Below, in pieces: positions 57,540 to 64,000 of a stretch of 64,000 nucleotides of DNA. Position numbers and translations under genes: made by a program. Source of the stretch: Chaenocephalus aceratus (taxonomy: Eukaryota > Chordata > Actinopteri > Perciformes > Channichthyidae); NCBI GenBank assembly GCA_023974075.1, contig JAMFTG010000072.1, positions 356,001 to 420,000 of the forward strand, given 5' to 3'. Under the pieces are notes generated by a model. That model was not told the DNA's origin. It made no database searches and saw only the letters and a program-made list of their open reading frames with translations. Within the stretch, counting starts at the first letter, position 1. Every line of letters starts with the position of its first letter.

Positions 57540-59090
57540 GTCAAATCAAACGGCGTTAAATCACAGACATGTCGTCAACTCCCTCGTTAAGATTTAATGG
57601 TGTTCTCGTAGTTCACGGTGCGGAATTTGGCATTAAAAGAAAACAAATCTCACACACCGATGAAAATGAGACAAGCATGATGACCAAACATCTCAGCCCA
57701 CTCACTTTAACACTCCCATTGATCAAAAACATTTCCAAGCGTTGAAACCCTCCACCAGACTTGCTGTGGTTAGCTTGTGTCAGGGTGAAATATTAAAAGC
57801 TCTCCATGATGGACTTCTGGGATCGAAGCACTACATAATTCAACACTTACCAGAAACATCAGACAGTGGCAGAAAAGATGTCCATTAATATTGCCGGTAT
57901 ATATTTATCTTGGCATTTTGTTAAACCAAACTGGATGACATATTATCCTCCAGTTTTTTCCTAACACCTGGGCTTTCATTTGGCACGGTTCAAATAGCTA
58001 CACCCATGCAGCACATGTTTGGCCTCATTAAAACAACTTTTCCTGTAATGGGGTACTGATGACTTTAAATATTAATATCCAATATCAAAATAAATATGCA
58101 GTAAAAGAAATTAAGCCTTCGAGCAAGAAAAGGGGCGTTTGTAAGACTCCGATTTCTTTCATATTCGTAAGTGCTTTTCTTTCAAACACCTTAGCACAAT
58201 CACTAGACATTGTTTTGTGCTGAATTGCACTTTCAAGTAGCACTATAATTACTTTTAGAAGAATAATATACATAGATATAGAAACTATGACTGGAAAAAA
58301 GTACTTTAATTTGAAATTAACTCGGCAACCCCAATGCTATTGCTAACCATTGATTTTCAGCTAATCGCTTGTATAATGTACGTTTGAAAAATGTTTGACA
58401 GACTGATTATTTATCACAGAGCAATTGGGGTCTTATAAAAGTGGGATAAACAGGAAAGCAGCAGAGGACTGGTAATCACATGAGGTCCCAAGCTTTCCCA
58501 GAATATAAGCCAGGAGAACAGCTTGTTGTTTTGAAATATCCCCATGTTTGGTGATTGGGTACACTGTATGGAGTTTATTCCCTGGTGTGTACTTTAAACC
58601 TGTTTATAAAATTAACAATGACATTAACAGATTCAGAGGGGGAGGCTATTCTTAAACTCTCATGCATCTCATTCGGCTTTTTATTGTAACTGTTATGGGA
58701 GCAATGGATGCCGTAGGGAGGCTGTAATGTTAAAGGTCCGTGTCATGCTTTTCTGGTTATGACCCGTCCCCTTGTGTGTTATGAAGGCTTTTCTGCATGT
58801 AAACGGTGTTAGAAATTAAAATCAATGTTTTATGGCATAATGTACCTTAAACATACCGTCAGTTTAAATGCTATTTATTCTGGAAAAACCCGGAAGTTCT
58901 CAATACCAAGCTTTTGTTCTGAAAATCCGTCATGACGACATCCGGGACTACCGCCCATTAGTATCATTAAAGTGGCTATTGACGCCGTTAACATGTATTA
59001 CATATAAAGTTATGAAAGAGATAAGGAGGAGAAAAGGCATGTGGAAGTAAACAATGAATGTAAAATGTCGGAATCCTCTGTTTAACGCGA
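57540..59090. other. intergenic, nothing recognised
   Basis: No gene or repeat could be supported. A 17-base poly-G run lies at 59108-59124. Confidence 0.45.
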
Positions 59091-59537
59091 GATCGGATAC
59101 AGACGAAGGGGGGGGGGGGGGGGGAAGTCCCCTACGGCACTACAGCTCCCAGAGAGGAGGAGCGAACAGCCAGAAGCGGGAAGAACGAATGTTTTGTAAA
59201 CTCTCTTCTGCACGGCCAGCACCGGGAGAGGAAGCTGCAGACTTTCTCTCCTGACTGAACAATATCCTGCTTGTAACATTACCGCGCTTTTTATTAATTA
59301 AAGTACCAATTTTGAACCTACTCAGAGACTCCATTTAGTCTCCTTTTTAAGCTTCTTACCTGGACGCGAGAATAACGAACACAGCATAACAACGGTCAAA
59401 AGTCAAAAACCCTCAAAAGTACACCCTGTAGCGAGTAAAACTCTAACACAGAAAATACCTGTCTGTGCTGCCCCAGAACGCCTCGTTGGAGATTTCTCAT
59501 TTTTCATTGTTTGCTTCCTGGGTTCTGTGACGTGTGT

Positions 59538-60104
59538 GTCACTACCCGATCTGCATCCCTGCCCTATCTGCAGTGCGCATGCGCGAGATGGTCCACCATA
59601 TTTGACAACGCCATACGGTAACTCTAATAGGACACTTGACACAGTGGCGTTTGGCAAAGCAGAAAAAGAAAACTCAAAAAACCCGACAATATTAATCTGA
59701 ACGAGAGAGATGAGTTATTGTTATTACAAACGTCACTTCACTAATATTTAACAACTCCTTTTATTGGGTCCTTTTATTGGGTTACATTGTCAGAATAAGT
59801 GAGAAATGGATTTAACTTCTGACAGCTATCATACATACTGAACAAATATTCACTGTGAATGTATGCAATATGTATGACATTCATAATATCTAATTACATT
59901 AACTGTGAATGTCCTTCATTTTATTTAAAATAAAATAAAATAACAAAAGATTTTTGTATAGATATTTGAGACGTTTATGACTCGATTTGCACGATGCAAA
60001 TCGGGCAGCCGTCTAGATGTCAAATGTCCTATTAGAGTTGCCGTATGTAGTTGTCAAATATGGCGGACCATCTCACACATGCACACTGCAGATCGGGTAG
60101 TGAC
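59538..60104. mobile_element. inverted-repeat MITE, family X copy 1
   Basis: Termini GTCACTACCCGATCTGCA and TGCAGATCGGGTAGTGAC are inverse. The arms share GACAACGCCATACGGTAACT, CTAATAGGACA and their complements near the right end, with an AT-rich middle. The arms are diverged. It is the same family as 62290-62865. Confidence 0.85.
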
Positions 60105-60773
60105 AGTGTGAACACTCAAATCAACAACAAATGACCGGATTGGCCCAAATGGACTAATCGGTGGAGCCCCTCCCACACCAGGACTTGTTTTTACTTCGGC
60201 TGTGAGTGTTTGTGTGCTCAGGAGGAATTTCGCTTGTTCTCGCTGTATCACCGATCCGGAAACCTGTCCACTCCTCGCTCCAGCGAACCTCCCAAAAGCC
60301 TCGCAACGAGCCTCGCAAAAGCCTTGCAACGTCCCAACCAATCGGAGCACACTGGGCTCACGGGGGGGGGGCAAGAGCTCCAACAAGCCGTTTAGGACAG
60401 AGAGAATACACATACTCTCAGAGATGCTGTTTGAGAAACCAATGTGATTTGGAAAATTGCACAATTTAAATCTATTCTAGTCGACCTCAACGATGGAAAT
60501 ATGATCAGTAGAAATGGTCATGACATGGGACCCTTTAATATATATTATGAAGCTTTGGGTTTAGATATGGATGTCACAAAGTTATGTTTGGGAACGATAG
60601 CCCCACATGTAACGTATCAAGACACAGAGTTTGACACAAATTTCAGATGTTCAGGTTTTCTTATCCCCACGCACTGAGTGTCTAAAAGCCTTAAGTGTTA
60701 AACAAAGCAAGACTGAGTTGCTAATGTTAGCATACACATTAATAAAGTAGGCTAGCATTCTGGACCAACCCAT

Positions 60774-61289
60774 CAGTCTCACGGCATTTCGTGTTATAGT
60801 CACGAAATTAATTTCATCTATTGATTCGTGTTCACCAGCACGATTTTCACTTTTTTCTTCGTGTCACACAGAACGATTTTAAAAGCAATGTATTTCTATT
60901 GGTAGTGTGTTTCGTGCCTGCACCACGTCTTTTTGTCCGGTCGGGTCTTGGAAGACCAGAAGCTGTGTGGTTCATAAAAACATTTTCTTACTCAATATCT
61001 TACCCTAAGCCTAACCCTTTTATTTTAAATTGTATAATGTCGGAGTTTTCTTGCCGTCCGTGAGGAAAATAAATGTCTCAGAGCCTCAGAATACTGAAAC
61101 CTGTATTTTTGTCATCTTTTTTTCCTTCTAATTTGTTATTATTTGGTGCAGGCACGAAACATACTACCAATAGAAATACATTGCTTCTAAATCGTTTCTG
61201 TGTGACATGAAAAAAATGGCGAAATCGTGTTGGTGAACACGAATCAATAGATTAATTTCGTGACTATAACACGAAATGCCGTGAGACTG
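60774..61289. mobile_element. inverted-repeat MITE, 516 bp, about 150-bp arms
   Basis: Termini CAGTCTCACGGCATTTCGTG and CACGAAATGCCGTGAGACTG are exact inverses. The arms run 60774-60925 and 61144-61289 with few mismatches. Flanks show no obvious duplication (CCAT at left, TGTG at right). The family was not identified. Confidence 0.88.
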
Positions 61290-61647
61290 TGTGTTGTCTG
61301 GACAAGCTAACACACAGTAGAGAAATACAACAAAGTAAATGTGCTTGTAGTTATCTTTAGTACATCATTTGTAACCCCACAAAATAATATAGGAGCCTAT
61401 AATGTAGCAGGCTTTGGTTAAATTGCTAGGAAAGTAAAGCTAGTTAGCCAAACGTGCTAACATTTGTAGCATACGTAGGAGCAGAAAAAACACCAGTCCT
61501 TATGCTTTTGCTCTGCTTTATGTTTGACACCTTGTGTTGTTACCGTGTTGGATTATGCTTTAGCGATGTGTTCCCACCTCTCAGTCGATATGTAGCCCTA
61601 CTGGTATACAAGTTAATCATAAACCAGAAAATGATAGCCAAAATAAC

Positions 61648-63302
61648 TAGGGCTGTCAACGATTACAATTTTTAATCAGATTAATCACAGCTTAAAAATT
61701 AATTAATCATGATTAATCACCATTCAAACTATGTCCAAAACATGCCATTTATTTATGTATATTGTTGTGGGAATGGAAAGATAAATGAAAGCAGGCGGAT
61801 ATATCCATTTAACAACACAGTAGCCTATCTATGTTTATTATAAAAAATGTCTGCATGTCAAAATGAAAGCCAACCCACACACCTATCAATCATCAAAACC
61901 GTGGGGTCTTAATTCATTACGTGTTGATTTCTATCAACGGGGGAGTACTTCAGGAAAGTCGACAGGGGGGGGGGGGCGGCGGCTAGTGGAGTACTTCGTG
62001 ACCACAGAGTGTGCACGTTGTGATCAGCTGTTTTAGCGCAGTTCTCCAGTGAAGGGGGGAGTCTCCCTCCGCAGCAGTTGGGTAGTTTTGGCACAGTTCC
62101 GTTGTACAGACCGACGTTAACAGCAGCCCTGTCTGTGCACACGGAGACCGACTCTGTCGTCCGGTGATCTAACCGCCGTCTGAAAAGCTTCACAAGTACG
62201 TCGGTACGCAAATGCGCTTTGTGACACAAGTGACGGTACGCATTTCAGATTACGCACATAACCTGCGTACCAGTTATGTGCACCCCTTGTGACTACCCGA
62301 TCCGTCACCCTGCCCGATCGTTCTGCGCATGTGCGAGAGGGGTCCGCCATGTTGGACAACTCCGGACGGCAACACCAGATGGACACTTGACACAGTGGCT
62401 TTTAGCAAAGCTCAAAAAGAAAAACCGAGAGAGATGAGTAATTGTTATTACAACGTGGACTTCACTATTATTTAACAACTCTTTTTATTGGGTTCTTTTA
62501 TTTGGGGTTAAGTACATTGTCAGAATAAGTGAGAAATAGATTTAACTTCTGTTAGACAGCCATATGCCATACATTTTTGCATACATTCACAGTAAAATAT
62601 TTATTCAGTATGATAGCTGTCTAACAGAAGTTAAATCTATTTCTCACTTATTCTGACAATGTACTTAACCCAAATAAAAGAACCCAATAAAAAGAGTTGT
62701 TAAATAATAGTGAAGTCACGTTGTAATAACAATAACTCATCTCTCTCGGTTTTTCTTTTTGAGCTTGCTAAAAGCCACTGTGTCAAGTGTCCATCTGGTG
62801 TTGCCGTCCGGAGTTGTCCAACATGGGCAGAACCGATCGGGCAGGGTGACGGATCGGGTAGTGACACTCCTGTACCAGAGCCATATTATTACTATTATAT
62901 GGCTCTGCCCTGAACTACAGCAAAAATATTCTGCGTCGGGACTTCCTGCAACAACACCACGCCGTTATCAAAGATGTTCTATTGAGAAGACGATCACTAC
63001 GTGACAAAAGTTTTTCAAAACCGTGGCGACTGAAATCAATCTTACTAACTGCTGTCTGTGCATTTACTTCCGCGCGAGTTGGCAGACTTTATTTTGCTTC
63101 CTTTAACATCATTTTTCATGGTGGGGCTAAGCCCTTTCTTGGTATGGGTGTAGCCTACCCCAGCCATACCCTGGCGCTGCCACTGGTGGCACGTATGGGG
63201 CGGGCCATTCTGCACATGCGTTAAATGCGTTAAATATTTTTAACGCAATTAATTCAAAAAATTAATTACCCCGCCGTTAACGCGATAATTTTGACAGCAC
63301 TA
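61648..63302. mobile_element. hAT element with perfect 8-bp target duplication and nested palindrome
   Basis: Starts TAGGGCTGTCAACGATTA, ends AATTTTGACAGCACTA, flanked by AAAATAAC at 61640-61647 and 63303-63310. The subterminal regions hold ATTAATCATGATTAATC and GTTAAATGCGTTAAATATTT motifs typical of fish hAT elements. The interior is interrupted by the palindromic element at 62290. No transposase was recognised; the element is non-autonomous. Confidence 0.92.
62290..62865. mobile_element. near-perfect palindromic MITE, family X copy 2, nested in a hAT
   Basis: Arms of about 270 bp (62290-62566, 62603-62865) differ by only a few bases and a 1-bp indel (TTTGGGGTTAAG against TTTGGGTTAAG), around a spacer of about 37 bp. 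Termini GTGACTACCCGATCC and GGATCGGGTAGTGAC match family X copy 1 at 59538. Confidence 0.92.
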
Positions 63303-63476
63303 AAAATAACACAAGTTGTGGAAAAACTTCACGTTAGTAAGTTCAGTTGCTTGTCTCTTTTGGTTCCACAATATTCCATGCAATATACAATAATATATGC
63401 ATTATTCTAAGTAGCAAGAGGCCCTTATTTATTTCTCGAGATACACTTTTTGTTATATTCCATGGAATGCTCTTGA

Positions 63477-63705
63477 CATCCCGATAGCAATGAATATCTG
63501 AAGTGCTTTGACAACAAATCCAATGGCCTACCTGCCTGTCAGCCTGCCATCGGGGCACAAACTGACCTCGTGCCCTCATTGGTCATGTGCGCGTTCGTGT
63601 GTGTTGGAGGAGTGGGCTCTGTGAGGAAGTTGCAGATTTTCTCCGTTGTGTATTTTCAAATTCTAGCGATCTCGAGCCGGTTTCTCAAACTTACCTACCC
63701 CCACC
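63477..63705 (+). repeat. dispersed repeat, uninterrupted copy (partner 39856-40700)
   Basis: It contains CATCCCGATAGCAATGAATA followed directly by TCTGAAGTGCTTTGACAAC, then GGCCTACCTGCCTGTCAGCC and GCGCGTTCGTGTGTGTTGG. It serves as the unoccupied counterpart of the piggyBac-like insertion at 39882. Confidence 0.85.
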
Positions 63706-63814
63706 TTTAACCAGTAACAAAACAGGAAACACAAAATCACTCTTTCGAGGAAAAACGAATTGCTATCATCAGGAGCTTGAACACGGAATACGCACATGGA
63801 GCAGGCTTGAATGT

Positions 63815-64000
63815 AGTCACGAAGGAAACGAACTGGCACTGGACAGGTGGGGACTAAAACAGTATATTACCAAGGTGAGGGGCACAGGTGGAAACAATCA
63901 CGAACAGGAAAGACGGGCGGGGAGCATGGAGTCCTGAAACGAGAGGGAGAATTACTTTTCAAAATAAAACAAGAGATTTCACTGTTTTTGCTTTTCATCC
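63815..64000 (-). mobile_element. dispersed repeat, copy 2, inverted and cut by the window end
   Basis: GGTGGGGACTAAAACAGTAT through CAGGTGGAAACAATCACGAA and GAGAGGGAGAATTACTTTTC is the reverse complement of 50890-51070. Confidence 0.8.

Overview
This is teleost fish nuclear DNA. Two vertebrate genes with spliced exons are present, and the rest is a dense mixture of fish-type transposable elements (Harbinger, hAT and piggyBac-like MITEs, L2- and RTE/Rex3-type LINE fragments, tRNA-derived SINEs), microsatellites and large minisatellite arrays. There are no operons, CRISPR arrays, phages or plasmid features. The species cannot be named from the sequence alone.

Genes. Both run right to left on the minus strand. 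(1) ilf3 (interleukin enhancer-binding factor 3, NF90/NF110) has a 5'UTR exon and promoter near 14.94-15.07 kb and ten coding exons from 11893 down to 2324. They join in frame to give the N-terminal 456 residues: the DZF domain, a lysine-rich nuclear localisation signal and most of dsRBD1. The rest of the gene lies left of the window, beyond a 2.25-kb minisatellite in the next intron. (2) A prostaglandin E2 receptor EP1-type GPCR (ptger1) has a TATA-containing promoter with a 5'UTR exon near 22.47-22.70 kb, a main exon at 19507-20435 and a last exon at 18514-18789. It is complete at 385 residues, with the usual prostanoid-receptor intron in TM6. No host protein-coding gene was recognised from about 23 kb to the right end.

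Layout. 1-2254: 37-bp minisatellite. 2.3-15.1 kb: ilf3, with a Harbinger MITE and two hAT-type elements in its introns. 15.9-17.05 kb: 3' end of an L2-type LINE. 18.5-22.7 kb: ptger1. 23.4-25.0 kb: 57-bp minisatellite open on both strands. 25.8-28.5 kb: composite of a hAT MITE, a Harbinger relic holding a perfect 66-bp palindrome, and a second 37-bp array. 30.9-31.3 kb: simple repeats. 32.9-34.1 kb: long inverted-repeat element with target duplication. 35.2-35.9 kb: complete Harbinger MITE. 37.0-37.5 kb: LINE RT fragment between duplicated flanks. 38.5-39.1 kb: third 37-bp array. 39.9-41.3 kb: piggyBac-like and Harbinger MITEs. 42.9-43.7 kb: second L2 3' end. 44.5-46.3 kb: SINEs, one amplified internally with TG tracts. 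47.2-49.7 kb: foldback-like structure with tandemly repeated inverted termini. 50-50.7 kb: MITE with a 15-bp minisatellite. 52.8-55.4 kb: RTE and L2 LINE fragments. 56.1-57.3 kb: 33-bp minisatellite. 59.5-63.3 kb: four inverted-repeat elements, one a near-perfect palindrome nested in a hAT.

The most unusual content is structural. One 37-bp satellite is dispersed at three loci within a shared repeat context. The 57-bp array shows a six-unit higher-order period. Several elements carry minisatellites inside transposon termini or interiors. Two insertions have related unoccupied copies in the same window that act as empty-site controls. All family names rest on motifs, termini and target duplications read by eye; no database search was made.
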